Shown: positions 34,403-44,552 of the stretch, piece by piece | Numbering within the stretch: position 1 is the first letter of the stretch | Layout: every line of letters starts with the position of its first letter | Notes under the pieces: generated by a model | The model's input: the letters and a program-made list of their open reading frames with translations, nothing else | Databases searched by the model: none | What the model was told of the DNA's origin: nothing | Program-made: the position numbers and the translations under genes | Assembly (NCBI GenBank): GCA_964592235.1 | Contig: CAZQCF010000005.1 | Location: forward strand, 79,561 to 143,560 | Length of the DNA stretch: 64,000 nucleotides | Reading direction: 5' to 3' | DNA from: PLA3 sp964592235 | GTDB lineage: Bacteria; Planctomycetota; Phycisphaerae; UBA1845; UTPLA1

Positions 34403-34800
34403 CCGGGTACCACATCAAGCCAGCACGCGCCGTCCGGTGCATCCGCGAATCTCAATCGAAATCGGCCGGACAGCTTCTCGCCGCGAAACGTGACCAGCCA
34501 ATTCAAACCATCATCGCTGGTCGCGTCACAGTCTCCGGCGTCATGGCGGACGACGTGCCCGCGGTCACTGGAAATCGGCCCCTCGTAGTCGAGGTAAGCG
34601 CGCCGGTGATCGCCGATACGATGACATGGCAACGATCCGGTCGCCGCTTGCTCCGGGGCTTGAGAGAACTTCCACGTAGCCAGCGCCGGTCCGAGATCGA
34701 TCATCAGGTCAAAGTGAATACCGGCCTTATCCGTATGTTGCAGGACGACGAATCGCCGGGGGTTCTCGGCCCTTGTTGAAGGCGCCTGACTGCCGTTCAT
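34399..34800 (-). CDS. LigD-type 3'-phosphoesterase domain protein, standalone
   Basis: 133 residues. FVVLQHTDKAGIHFDLMIDL and TWKFSQAPE match the phosphoesterase fold of bacterial LigD (HxxxxxHFDxRxE-type motif), followed by RAYLDYEGPISSDRGHVVRH. In LigD this domain trims 3' ends during non-homologous end joining. Here it stands alone without ligase or polymerase and is shorter than usual. The HFD pair is kept, but the arginine after it is replaced (DLMIDL), so activity is uncertain. It converges with the preceding gene by a 4-nt stop overlap. Confidence 0.75.
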   Translation of the reverse strand: MNGSQAPSTRAENPRRFVVLQHTDKAGIHFDLMIDLGPALATWKFSQAPEQAATGSLPCHRIGDHRRAYLDYEGPISSDRGHVVRHDAGDCDATSDDGLNWLVTFRGEKLSGRFRLRFADAPDGACWLDVVPG

Positions 34801-34911
34801 TCAAGTGCGTTCCAATGCCGATCCGAAAAGAGGCGTTTCATCGGCGGCCGTCGTCGACTCGACTCGACCGGCCAGCCGTCCTTGCGGCTGCCTCGCGGGA
34901 GTATTAGCATC

Positions 34912-35670
34912 ATGCCTATGTTATCAAAGGTCATGCGAGCCGGATATTCGTCTTGGCTGGTGGGTAGCTTTCACCGGGTGGTAGTCATTTGCGCGCTCGT
35001 GGTCGTGGCGGGGATGGGCTGCGGGCGGCCCACGAGCGGCTATGACGAGCTGATGACCGAAGGCTTGAGCGAATACGAGAACCAGCAGTACGCCGAAGCG
35101 ATTGCGATGTTCAAGAACGCGGCCGAGGCAGACCGCGAGCGGCCTGAGCCGTCGTACTACACCGGGCTGGCATATTTGAAGATGGCCGATCGGCAGTTTC
35201 GGGAAGATGACCTTCCCGGCGCGCTTCGATATTGCGATCGCGCGTTATCGACGTTTGATGCCGCCGTGGGCGCGTTCCCCGGATACAGCCGGGCGCAACA
35301 GGCCAAGGCGGATGCACTGATCCTGAAGGGCAAACACAAGGACGCGCTGGATGTCGCGACGTGGGCGGCCTCGTACGTCGGCCCGCAGGCGAAGATGCAC
35401 ATCTTCAAGGCTCGGCAGTTCGCGCAGGCCGGCGAGATCGACAAAGCCGAGTTGTATTTCAAGCAGGCAGTCTCGGTGGAGCCGGAGAATCCCGCGGCCT
35501 ACGCCGAGCTGGGTCTGTTCTACATGCGATGCGGCAACGACGCCGAGGCGGTCAAGGCGCTCCAGAAGGCGCACGCGATGCGACCCGGGTCGCCGGGAGT
35601 CGTGGCGGCGCTGGCGCGGCTGGGCGCTTCGCCGGCGTACACTTCCCCGCAGCCGCCGGCCCGGCCCTGA
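34912..35670 (+). CDS. TPR-repeat lipoprotein
   Basis: 252 residues from ATG 34912 (GGGAG upstream). The signal peptide VVVICALVVVAGMGC ends in a lipobox; the mature protein begins GRPTSGYDELM. Four or five tetratricopeptide repeats follow, for example YENQQYAEAIAMFKNAAEAD, LKGKHKDALDVATW, AGEIDKAELYFKQAVSVEPE and CGNDAEAVKALQKAHAMRPG. TPR proteins are protein-interaction scaffolds; the partner is unknown. The AMMECR1 gene follows 49 nt later on the same strand. Confidence 0.85.
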   Translation: MPMLSKVMRAGYSSWLVGSFHRVVVICALVVVAGMGCGRPTSGYDELMTEGLSEYENQQYAEAIAMFKNAAEADRERPEPSYYTGLAYLKMADRQFREDDLPGALRYCDRALSTFDAAVGAFPGYSRAQQAKADALILKGKHKDALDVATWAASYVGPQAKMHIFKARQFAQAGEIDKAELYFKQAVSVEPENPAAYAELGLFYMRCGNDAEAVKALQKAHAMRPGSPGVVAALARLGASPAYTSPQPPARP

Positions 35671-35719
35671 TCGCGATGCCGCCGACTCGCCTCGAAACCA
35701 GAATGGGAGGCGACCAGTC

Positions 35720-36277
35720 GTGACCGCTCGATACGAATTTGATGAACGCGCTCGGAAGCATCTGCTTCGCGTGGCGCGTGAGGCCATCGAAGCCGAAGTT
35801 CGCGGTAAGCCTTTGCCCGCTATGGTTGCGGGCGAATCCGCGTATCCCAATCACGGCGTTTTTGTGACGCTTCGTTGTGGCGAGCGGCTTCGCGGCTGCA
35901 TCGGCACGTTTCACCCGGATGGCGAACTGATCTCCACCATTCGGCACATCGCCGCCGAGGCGACGCACGACTCGCGCTTCACCGGCGCGCCGCTGGGGCC
36001 GGGCGATCTGCCGACCCTGCGCATCGAATTGTCGCTGCTGTCGCCGTTGACACCGATTCGGGAAGTCAGCGAAATCGTGATCGGCCGACACGGCATCCAC
36101 GTTTCGGTTGGCGGGCGACGCGGGTGCTTTCTGCCCAGCGTGGCGACCGAGCACGGCTGGGATGCGGCGACGTTTCTATCGGTCTGTTGCGCGGAGAAGA
36201 TCGGCGTGGCCCCCGACGCCTGGCGTGGGCCAGATGCCGCGGTGAGTGTGTTCGAAGTTGACAAGATTGAGGAGTAG
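35720..36277 (+). CDS. AMMECR1-domain protein (AmmeMemoRadiSam protein A-like)
   Basis: 185 residues from GTG 35720 with GGGAGG nine nt upstream. The AMMECR1 fold signature LRGCIGTFHPDGEL is clear, with HGVFVTLRCGERLRG before it and VSVGGRRGCFLPSVATEHGW after it. The domain is thought to be an RNA- or nucleotide-modifying module and in bacteria is often encoded beside Memo-like and radical SAM proteins; neither is present here, so the system is incomplete or scattered. A GTGCGTC hairpin follows the stop. Confidence 0.9.
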   Translation: MTARYEFDERARKHLLRVAREAIEAEVRGKPLPAMVAGESAYPNHGVFVTLRCGERLRGCIGTFHPDGELISTIRHIAAEATHDSRFTGAPLGPGDLPTLRIELSLLSPLTPIREVSEIVIGRHGIHVSVGGRRGCFLPSVATEHGWDAATFLSVCCAEKIGVAPDAWRGPDAAVSVFEVDKIEE

Positions 36278-36280
36278 TAG

Positions 36281-36299
36281 GGTGCGTCCTCGACGCACC
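36281..36299. repeat. Hairpin repeat GGTGCGTC-CTC-GACGCACC
   Basis: Perfect 8-bp arms (36281-36288, 36292-36299) and 3-nt loop, between the AMMECR1 and histone-deacetylase-like genes. The same arms recur at 41697-41745 with a 32-nt spacer. No T-run follows, so termination is not implied. Confidence 0.5.
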
Positions 36300-36328
36300 G
36301 TTGCATCGGCACATGGCTTGCGGCCCGC

Positions 36329-37276
36329 TCACTCCTCGTGCCTTGCCAACTCCCTCACATGCGCCGCGACGGAATTCTGCAGCGCCGTCAGGTTGTAACC
36401 ACCCTCCAGCGCGCTGACGATCCGCCCATCGCAGAATTCATCAGCCACGTGCATCAGGTGCCGCGTCATCGTCTCAAACCCCGTCTCCGTGAGATGCAGC
36501 CCGCCAAGCGGATCGTCCCGATGGGCATCAAACCCGGCAGAGATCAAGAGGAACTCCGGCTGAAAATCTCGAACCGCCGGCAGGGCCACCCGCTCAAACG
36601 CCGCGACGTAATCGCGCTCCGGCGTGGCCGGCGCAATCGGGATGTTTAGTGTGAAGCCCGTCCCCGCGCCTGCGCCGCATTCATTCGTCATGCCCGTGCC
36701 GGGCCAGAGCGGGTGCTGATGCAGCGAAACAAACAGCACCGACGGATCGTCGTAAAAAATCTCCTGCGTGCCGTTGCCGTGGTGAACGTCCCAATCGACG
36801 ACCGCGATTCGATCGATGCCGTGCTGCTGTTGCAGGTAGCGCGCGACGATGGCCACATTCGCGAAGAGGCAGAATCCCATGGCCGCCTCGGGACGTGCGT
36901 GATGCCCCGGCGGCCGCACGGCACAGAACGCATTGCGGCAGGCCCCGCTCATTACGTCATCAGCCGCTGTAAGGAGCGTGTTCACCGCATGGATGGCGGC
37001 GTCGTAGCTCATGAGGCTCGCGACCGTATCGCCGCTGTCCAGCAGGTGTGTGCCGTGCTCGATGGCGTGTCGAATGCGATCGTGGTAGGCCGCTGAATGA
37101 ACGCGCGTGATCCAGGCGCGGGCGTCGTGTGACACGGTCGGGCGGTGATTCAATCCGGGGACGAGCGGTCGGAGGGCATCGGGCGCGAGCACCTGGGCCC
37201 GGGCGATGCACTCGACATGATGACCGGTGTCGTGTTCGAGCGATGCGGCGTCCCAGTAGTAGCCCGTGTGGGACAT
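36329..37276 (-). CDS. Histone deacetylase-family (AcuC/HDAC-like) amidohydrolase
   Basis: 315 residues. Zinc and catalytic motifs are complete: VRPPGHHARPEAAMGFC, DWDVHHGNGTQEIFYDD, SLHQHPLWPGTG and SAGFDAHRDDPLGG. Bacterial members remove acetyl groups from lysines of proteins such as acetyl-CoA synthetase, or from polyamines. The gene starts 11 nt after pntB on the same strand, so it is probably the last gene of the transhydrogenase operon, which would tie deacetylation to redox balance (inference). Confidence 0.92.
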   Translation of the reverse strand: MSHTGYYWDAASLEHDTGHHVECIARAQVLAPDALRPLVPGLNHRPTVSHDARAWITRVHSAAYHDRIRHAIEHGTHLLDSGDTVASLMSYDAAIHAVNTLLTAADDVMSGACRNAFCAVRPPGHHARPEAAMGFCLFANVAIVARYLQQQHGIDRIAVVDWDVHHGNGTQEIFYDDPSVLFVSLHQHPLWPGTGMTNECGAGAGTGFTLNIPIAPATPERDYVAAFERVALPAVRDFQPEFLLISAGFDAHRDDPLGGLHLTETGFETMTRHLMHVADEFCDGRIVSALEGGYNLTALQNSVAAHVRELARHEE

Positions 37277-37287
37277 CGGCGCACCGG

Positions 37288-38724
37288 TTACCCGGCCTGC
37301 TTGACGGCGGCGACGAGGTCGAGGATGGCCTTCTTGCCGTCGCCGAAATACATCAGCGTATTGGGCGCGGCGAACAAGGGATTGGGAATGCCCGCGAAGC
37401 CGGGGCTAAGACTGCGCTTCACGACCACGACGGTGCGGGCCTTGTCGACATCGAGGATCGGCATGCCGGCGATGGGCGACTTGGGATCGGTCCGGGCGAC
37501 GGGGTTCACCACGTCGTTCGCGCCGATGACGATCGCGACATCGGTCTGGTCAAAGGTCGAGTTGATCTCGTCCATTTCTTTGACCTTGTCATACGGGATG
37601 TTGGCCTCGGCGAGCAGCACGTTCATATGACCCGGCATGCGTCCGGCGACCGGGTGAACGCCGTACTCCACCGTCGCGCCGCGCGCTTCCAGGGCATTGG
37701 CCAGATCGCGCACCGCATGTTGCGCCTGCGAAACGGCCATGCCGTAGCCCGGCACGATGACGACGCGACGAACGCCGTCGAAGAGCAGGCCGAGTTCTTC
37801 CGCCGAGGCGGACTTCACTTTGCCGCCGTAGACATCGTCGGCCGACGCGCCGCCCGTGGCCGTGCCCAGCTTGCCGAACAGCACATTGCCCAGCGAGCGG
37901 TTCATCGCCTTGCACATGATCTGGCAGAGGATGATGCCCGATGACCCCACGAGCGAACCGGCGATGATGAGCCCGTAGTTGTTCAGCACGAAGCCGGTCG
38001 CCGCGGCGGCCATGCCGGAATAAGAGTTGAGCAGACAAATCACGACCGGCATGTCAGCGCCGCCGATCGGCGTCGTGACGAACACGCCCAGTACCGACGC
38101 GAGCACAACCATCGGAAAGAACAGCCAGAGCTTTGACAGATCGTACGTCGCCCAGACCGACAAGCCGATCGTGGCGATCAGCAGGAGCGCGTTGGCCAGT
38201 TGCTGCGCGGGAATCACATTGCCGCTGGGAACCCATTTCAGTTCCTGCAACTTGCCCGCAGCCACGAGACTGCCGAAGAACGTGACCGCGCCGATCAGAC
38301 CGGCGGCCATCGTCGAGCCGACGAAAAATCGCATTTCCGTGACGGCCGTGGCCTCGGTGGGAACGTCACCGGCTCCCATTCGCGCGATGAGTTCGCACGC
38401 GGCGACTAGTAGCGACGCGCCGCCGCCGAAGCCGTTCAGCAGGCCAACCATCTGCGGCATGCCGGTCATGGGGACGCGAACCGCGAAAATAAGTCCCGCG
38501 ATGCTGCCCACAGCGAGGCCGATGCCGACCAGCCAATAGCCCAGACCGGAGATGTCGGGATCCTCGTAGGCGACGAAGCAGGTGACCGCGATGGCGACGA
38601 GCATGCCGAGCGCGCCGGTGACGTTGCCGCGCACGGCGGTGCGCGGATGGCTCAAGCGCTTCAGCGCGATGATGAAGCAGATCGAGGCGAACAGGTACAG
38701 CGCGTTTCGGACGGCTTCTGACAC
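37288..38724 (-). CDS. pntB: NAD(P) transhydrogenase beta subunit
   Basis: 478 residues. The membrane half has about nine helices (for example VTGALGMLVAIAVTCFVAYE, YWLVGIGLAVGSIAGLIFAV, GLIIAGSLVGSSGIILCQI). The cytoplasmic NADP-binding domain III has VVIVPGYGMAVSQAQHAV, HPVAGRMPGHMNVLLAEA and IVIGANDVVNPVA. With PntA it couples hydride transfer between NADH and NADP+ to proton movement. It starts 3 nt after the pntAB stop. Confidence 0.96.
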   Translation of the reverse strand: MSEAVRNALYLFASICFIIALKRLSHPRTAVRGNVTGALGMLVAIAVTCFVAYEDPDISGLGYWLVGIGLAVGSIAGLIFAVRVPMTGMPQMVGLLNGFGGGASLLVAACELIARMGAGDVPTEATAVTEMRFFVGSTMAAGLIGAVTFFGSLVAAGKLQELKWVPSGNVIPAQQLANALLLIATIGLSVWATYDLSKLWLFFPMVVLASVLGVFVTTPIGGADMPVVICLLNSYSGMAAAATGFVLNNYGLIIAGSLVGSSGIILCQIMCKAMNRSLGNVLFGKLGTATGGASADDVYGGKVKSASAEELGLLFDGVRRVVIVPGYGMAVSQAQHAVRDLANALEARGATVEYGVHPVAGRMPGHMNVLLAEANIPYDKVKEMDEINSTFDQTDVAIVIGANDVVNPVARTDPKSPIAGMPILDVDKARTVVVVKRSLSPGFAGIPNPLFAAPNTLMYFGDGKKAILDLVAAVKQAG

Positions 38725-38727
38725 AAA

Positions 38728-39084
38728 TCAGCCCTTTTTCTTGAACATGCCGAGCATGCGGTGGGTGACGGCGAATCCCCCGACGACGTTGATCATCGCG
38801 AAGATGATCGCAAGGATGCCGAAGATGATCGTGATGAAGTTAAGCTTCAGACCGGCGGCGAGGACCGCGCCGATGATCGTGATGCCGCTGATGGCATTCG
38901 ATCCCGACATCAGCGGCGTGTGAAGCGTCGGCGGCACTTTGGTGATGACCTCGAACCCGACAAAGGTCGCGAGGATGAACACGGTGATGGCCGTCACAAA
39001 CATCGACGCCGGCGATGGAGCGGCCGTACCGTGCGCGGCGGCGCCGTCAGCCAGGAGGGCAGTCGAGAACATCAATAGATTCAT
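38728..39084 (-). CDS. pntAB: NAD(P) transhydrogenase alpha subunit part 2 (membrane)
   Basis: 118 residues. Three to four helices: SMFVTAITVFILATFVGFEV, MSGSNAISGITIIGAVLAAG and IIFGILAIIFAMINVVGGFA, with VPPTLHTPLMSGSNAISG the conserved proton-channel segment. Bacteria with a three-gene pnt set carry this domain separately from PntAA, as here. 50 nt downstream of pntAA. Confidence 0.94.
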   Translation of the reverse strand: MNLLMFSTALLADGAAAHGTAAPSPASMFVTAITVFILATFVGFEVITKVPPTLHTPLMSGSNAISGITIIGAVLAAGLKLNFITIIFGILAIIFAMINVVGGFAVTHRMLGMFKKKG

Positions 39085-39134
39085 GATTGTCCGTACTCCT
39101 TAACGTGCGGCTCGCTTCGTGGCGTCGAAATGGC

Positions 39135-40292
39135 TCATGCCGGTTGCAGGGCCGGCGCGCCCAAGCCCATGATCTCGCGCAGGCGCGGGCTGACGACCTG
39201 TCCCTCACGCGTGATCAGCGTATCGCGAATGCACTCGTTGTCCATGTTCATCACGATTTCGCCGTTCTTGACGATGTCCGTCAGGAACGACGTGACGTTG
39301 CGGGCAAACATCTGACTGGCGTGGAAGGGAACCGTCGCCGCGAGATTGGTCGGCGCGAGGATCGTCACGCCATGCTTCACCACCGTCTCGCCCGGGCAGG
39401 TCAACTCGCAATTGCCGCCCGCTTCCGCCGCAAGATCGACGATCACCGATCCGGGCCGCATATGCGGCACCATGTCAGCCGTGATCAACCGCGGCGCTGG
39501 CTTGCCAGGAATCAACGCCGTGGAGATGACCACGTCGTTTTCCTTCACATGCTGGGCGATGACTTCGCGCTGGCGCTGCTGATACGCCGCTGACATCTCT
39601 TTGGCATATCCCCCCTTGTCTTGTGCGTCCTCCTGCGGCGCATCCACCACCACGAACTTCGCGCCGAGGCTCTCCACCTGTTCCTTCACGACCGGCCGCA
39701 CGTCAAATGCCTCGACAACCGCGCCCAGCCGCTTGGCCGTCGCGATGGCCTGCAACCCGGCGACGCCTGCGCCAAGCACCAGCACCTTGGCCGGTGTGAT
39801 CGTTCCCGCGGCCGTCATCATCATCGGGAAGATGCGTACCAGCTCGTTCGCGGCGAGCAACACGGCTTTGTACCCCGCCAGGCTGCTCATGCTGGACAGC
39901 ACGTCCATGGCCTGCGCGCGCGTGATGCGCGGCATCAGCTCAAGGGCGAATGCGGTGAAGCCGCGCGAGGCGAGGTCTTTCACAAGGTCGTGCCGCACAA
40001 GCGGATTGCACATCGCGATCAGCACGGTATCGCTCCGCATCTGATCGAGCAGATCCGGCATCGGTGGGCGGATCGAGACGATCAGGTTGGAGTGCTCGCA
40101 GACGGCCGCCGCGCCATCCACAAGCATCGCTCCGGCCGATTCAAAGGTCGAATCGGGAAACCCGGCGGCGTTGCCGGCGCCCCGTTCCACGACGACCTCG
40201 ATATTGAGTTTCTTCAGCTTTGCCAGCACCTCGGGGACGAGGGCGACGCGCGTCTCGCCGTGGCCGATGGCGGAGGGTATACCGAGCTTCAT
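39135..40292 (-). CDS. pntAA: NAD(P) transhydrogenase alpha subunit part 1 (NAD-binding)
   Basis: 385 residues from ATG 40292 (MKLGIPSAIGHGETRVALVP), preceded by AAAGG; the frame is open about 32 codons further but those residues do not fit the family. The alanine-dehydrogenase-like fold has RMT-type segment ELMPRITRAQAMDVLSSMSS, the NAD loop VLVLGAGVAGLQAIATAKRL and PAPRLITADMVPHMRPGSV. First gene of the pntAA-pntAB-pntB-HDAC run. Confidence 0.95.
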   Translation of the reverse strand: MKLGIPSAIGHGETRVALVPEVLAKLKKLNIEVVVERGAGNAAGFPDSTFESAGAMLVDGAAAVCEHSNLIVSIRPPMPDLLDQMRSDTVLIAMCNPLVRHDLVKDLASRGFTAFALELMPRITRAQAMDVLSSMSSLAGYKAVLLAANELVRIFPMMMTAAGTITPAKVLVLGAGVAGLQAIATAKRLGAVVEAFDVRPVVKEQVESLGAKFVVVDAPQEDAQDKGGYAKEMSAAYQQRQREVIAQHVKENDVVISTALIPGKPAPRLITADMVPHMRPGSVIVDLAAEAGGNCELTCPGETVVKHGVTILAPTNLAATVPFHASQMFARNVTSFLTDIVKNGEIVMNMDNECIRDTLITREGQVVSPRLREIMGLGAPALQPA

Positions 40293-40522
40293 GATCGCCT
40301 TTCGCGTGGATCGAATGACTGAAACACTGACCGGTCTTGGTGCATGATTACCGAGGATTTTACTGGCATTTGCCAGACTCGCAACCACGGCTCGTTCGGC
40401 GTGATGCGCGCAATCTGTGGCGCGTACCGCATTTGTGTTACCATGGAGGCGTCGGTCGGCGTGCGATGTCCTGACCGCTTCCGAGACGCCTGACGAATCA
40501 ATACCTGCCTTCGGTCAACCCT

Positions 40523-41131
40523 ATGCGAGACCGCGACGAGCGACAACTGTTCCGCGCTGTTCGCGAAGGCGACGAAAAGGCATTCGAACGGGCCTACCGG
40601 CTTTATTACCAGCGCGTCCGACTCATGGCGTGGCGGCTGGCCCGCCGAAGCGACCGCGTGGACGACCTCGCCAACGAGACCTGGTGCCGGGCATTTAACC
40701 GGCGCAACGATTACGACGGCCGCACGCCGTTCCTGGTCTGGCTGGCAGGAATTCTGCGAAACGTGAACCGCGAGTCGGCGCGAAAGTACGCCGCGGATGC
40801 GCCCGGACCCGCTGCGAGCGAAGCCGATCCGGCAATGGACGAAGCGACACCGGAAGCCATCGCGGCCGAGGCCGAGGCCCTGGCGGGGCTGAATGACTGT
40901 GTCTCTCGGCTGCCGGAGGCGGATCAGGCGATCGTGCGGCTGCGGTACTTCGAGAATCGCACGTTAAAGGCTGTGGCACAAGCACTTAGCATCCCCGAAT
41001 CCACGCTGCGAGACTCGAGGCTGCCGGGGGTCATGGAAGCCTTGCGAGGGTGCATGGAAAAAAAAGGCATCGATTTTTCATTTTTTTCCGCGCTGGGAGG
41101 GGGGAATTCGCAAGGAGGTATAGAGGACTAA
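40523..41131 (+). CDS. ECF-type RNA polymerase sigma factor
   Basis: 202 residues. Region 2: LYYQRVRLMAWRLARRSDRV and DLANETWCRAFNR; region 4: LPEADQAIVRLRYFENRTLK then AVAQALSIPESTLRD. The -35-recognition helix reads SIPESTLRDSRL in place of the usual GTVKSRL, suggesting altered specificity. A carboxy-terminal tail ends EKKGIDFSFFSALGGG. One base separates its stop from the next gene, so the pair is co-expressed and translationally linked. Confidence 0.88.
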   Translation: MRDRDERQLFRAVREGDEKAFERAYRLYYQRVRLMAWRLARRSDRVDDLANETWCRAFNRRNDYDGRTPFLVWLAGILRNVNRESARKYAADAPGPAASEADPAMDEATPEAIAAEAEALAGLNDCVSRLPEADQAIVRLRYFENRTLKAVAQALSIPESTLRDSRLPGVMEALRGCMEKKGIDFSFFSALGGGNSQGGIED

Positions 41132-41132
41132 G

Positions 41133-41597
41133 ATGGACTCCACTCACAACAAGCTCCATGCAATGCTCGGCACGCTGGGAGAGGCTCGCGAAGCGGGCTG
41201 TTTCGCGGCGGCGGCGGGCTTCCCGTGGCAGACGCCGCAGGCGAAGGTTACCGGCCTTCTCCGTCGGCGGATGGCATGGGTTCGCGTGGGGCTGCCCCTG
41301 GCGGCTGCGGCTGCGGTGGCGGTGGTGTTTGTGGGGCCCAGCTTAGTCAGGACAGTCAACACGGTCGATCGGACGTCCGTGATGATTTCGACCGACACCC
41401 AGCCGCTCGAAGTGGCCGAACTGGCGACGGCCGGTCCGGCAGCGACCTCCGCCACGGCGGACAATTGCGACTACAACGGCGACGGCGTGGTGGACGGTCG
41501 GGACATCCAGGCGTTCATCGAACGGCTACGGGACAGCGGCGGAGATCCGCAACTCGAGGCGGAAGCGCTCCAACGCTGTCTGCTGGGCAAGTCGTAA
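41133..41597 (+). CDS. Membrane protein with single dockerin-like EF-hand repeat, partner of the ECF sigma
   Basis: 154 residues. An amino-terminal cytoplasmic part (KLHAMLGTLGEAREAGCFAA) precedes one helix (VGLPLAAAAAVAVVFVGPSL) and an extracytoplasmic tail with NCDYNGDGVVDGRDIQAFIE, a calcium-loop-type dockerin half-repeat, ending LQRCLLGKS. The position directly after an ECF gene and the single-span topology suggest an anti-sigma factor with an external sensing tail, although no known anti-sigma domain is recognised. A terminator follows. Confidence 0.7.
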   Translation: MDSTHNKLHAMLGTLGEAREAGCFAAAAGFPWQTPQAKVTGLLRRRMAWVRVGLPLAAAAAVAVVFVGPSLVRTVNTVDRTSVMISTDTQPLEVAELATAGPAATSATADNCDYNGDGVVDGRDIQAFIERLRDSGGDPQLEAEALQRCLLGKS

Positions 41598-41618
41598 CGC
41601 CCGGCTAGACCTCTTGCA

Positions 41619-41671
41619 ACGTGAGGCCGGATTGGTGCTTACCGGAGCGCCAGTTCGGCCTCGCGTTTTTT
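41619..41671 (+). terminator. Rho-independent terminator after the sigma/dockerin pair
   Basis: 11-bp stem ACGTGAGGCCG / CGGCCTCGCGT (41619-41629, 41656-41666) with one G-T pair and a 26-nt loop, followed by six T (41666-41671). Confidence 0.75.
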
Positions 41672-41696
41672 ACTGCGCGAAAGTCACTGGTTTGTC

Positions 41697-41745
41697 GGGT
41701 GCGTCCTCGGCGCAATTCATCGGATGTGTCCGCCCGCGACGCACC
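41697..41745. repeat. Second copy of the GGTGCGTC hairpin, with expanded loop
   Basis: Arms GGTGCGTC (41698-41705) and GACGCACC (41738-41745) are identical to those at 36281-36299 but separated by 32 nt instead of 3. It lies between the terminator and the cystathionine gamma-lyase stop. Confidence 0.45.
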
Positions 41746-41796
41746 GGCCATTTAGCCGGCGAGCGTGCTCGCTGCGATGCCAATTACGCATTCCTA

Positions 41797-42969
41797 CTAC
41801 GCGTGTATCGCTACAGGTGCGCTTGCGCGAATTGTCGAAAAAGCCTGATCGAGGTCCGCGATCAAGTCGTCCGCATCCTCAATCCCCACGGACAATCGCA
41901 GCAATCCGCCGGTCAGGCCGCGGGCTTCGCGCTCGGCGACGGGCATGGAGGCGTGGGTCATGGTCGCGGGGTGTCCGATGAGGCTCTCGACGCCGCCGAG
42001 GGATTCGGCCAGCGAGAAGAGTTTGGTCTTTCCGGCGACGGCCCGTGCGGCCGCTTCGCTGCCTTTCAACTCGAACGAGACCATGCCACCGAAGGCCCGC
42101 ATCTGCCGTTTGGCGAGGGCGTGTTGCTTGTGATTCGCCAGACCGGGGTAGATCACGCGCGAGACGGCCGGGTTGCTCGCCAGCCACGCGGCGACCTTCG
42201 CGGCGTTCGCGCAATGCGCCTCCATGCGCACGGCCAGCGTCTTGATTCCGCGCAGGACCAGCCAGCAGTCGTGCGGCCCGGGCACGGCGCCGACGGCGTT
42301 CTGATGATATTTCAGACGCGTGTAGAGATCGTCGTTGCTCGTCAGCGTCGCGCCGCCGACCACGTCGGAGTGGCCGCCGAGGTACTTCGTCGTGCTGTGA
42401 ACGACCACATCGGCCCCCATGTCCAGCGGCTGTTGCAGGTACGGACTGGCGAAGGTGTTGTCCACCACGGTGATGAGCTTGTGCTGCTTGCCGATCTTCG
42501 CCACGGCCGATATATCGACAATGTTCAATAACGGATTGGTCGGCGTCTCCATCCAGATCATCTTCGTGTTGGGCTTCGCGGCCTTGGCGACGTTGTCCGG
42601 GTTGGTCATGTCCACCCAACTGAACGTGAGGCCGTAGCGCTTCCACACAAGCTCGAAGAGCCGATACGTGCCGCCATACACATCGTCGGCGCAGATGACG
42701 TGATCGCCGGCCGACAGCAGGTTCATCACGGTGTTGGTCGCGGCGAGGCCGGAGGCGAAGCAGAGGCCGTGCTTGGCGTTTTCCAGCGAGGCGAGGCAGG
42801 ACTCGAGCGCGGTGCGCGTCGGGTTGCCGGTGCGGGCGTATTCGTAGCCCTTGTGGTTGCCGATGCCGTCCTGGGTGTACGTGGAGGTCTGAAAGATGGG
42901 GACGATGGTGGCCCCGGTGACCGGCTCGGCTTCCTGTCCGACGTGAATGGCGCGCGTGGCGAAGTTCAT
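41797..42969 (-). CDS. Cystathionine gamma-lyase / gamma-synthase family PLP enzyme
   Basis: 390 residues from ATG 42969, with AAAGGA upstream; the longer frame runs into the neighbouring gene. Cys/Met-metabolism PLP fold: YEYARTGNPTRTALE, SGLAATNTVMNLL, TVVDNTFASPYLQQP and the Schiff-base lysine in VVHSTTKYLGGHSDVVGG. With the cystathionine beta-synthase gene 97 nt upstream on the same strand it forms the reverse transsulfuration pair that converts homocysteine to cysteine, so gamma-lyase is the likelier activity. Sequence alone does not separate lyase from synthase. Confidence 0.9.
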   Translation of the reverse strand: MNFATRAIHVGQEAEPVTGATIVPIFQTSTYTQDGIGNHKGYEYARTGNPTRTALESCLASLENAKHGLCFASGLAATNTVMNLLSAGDHVICADDVYGGTYRLFELVWKRYGLTFSWVDMTNPDNVAKAAKPNTKMIWMETPTNPLLNIVDISAVAKIGKQHKLITVVDNTFASPYLQQPLDMGADVVVHSTTKYLGGHSDVVGGATLTSNDDLYTRLKYHQNAVGAVPGPHDCWLVLRGIKTLAVRMEAHCANAAKVAAWLASNPAVSRVIYPGLANHKQHALAKRQMRAFGGMVSFELKGSEAAARAVAGKTKLFSLAESLGGVESLIGHPATMTHASMPVAEREARGLTGGLLRLSVGIEDADDLIADLDQAFSTIRASAPVAIHA

Positions 42970-43066
42970 GGGTGTCCTTTCGTTGGATGCCGCGAGGATT
43001 TTAACGCAAATAAACTGCGCACAAAAGCGTCGGGCGTGGACTGACACTCGGATCGGCCGACGGGTG

Positions 43067-44452
<1,386 letters not shown>

Positions 44453-44552
44453 GAGGAGCCTCCCGGGCGCGAACGAGAACAGTAACCAGAACGTTGGGTT
44501 CGATTATACAGGTTGTGCGCCGGCGAGCGAATTCCATTTGATGGAGGCGGAC

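Noticed and set aside
36281..36299. GTGCGTC hairpin as a terminator
   Set aside because: No T-run on either side; a repeated element explains it better.
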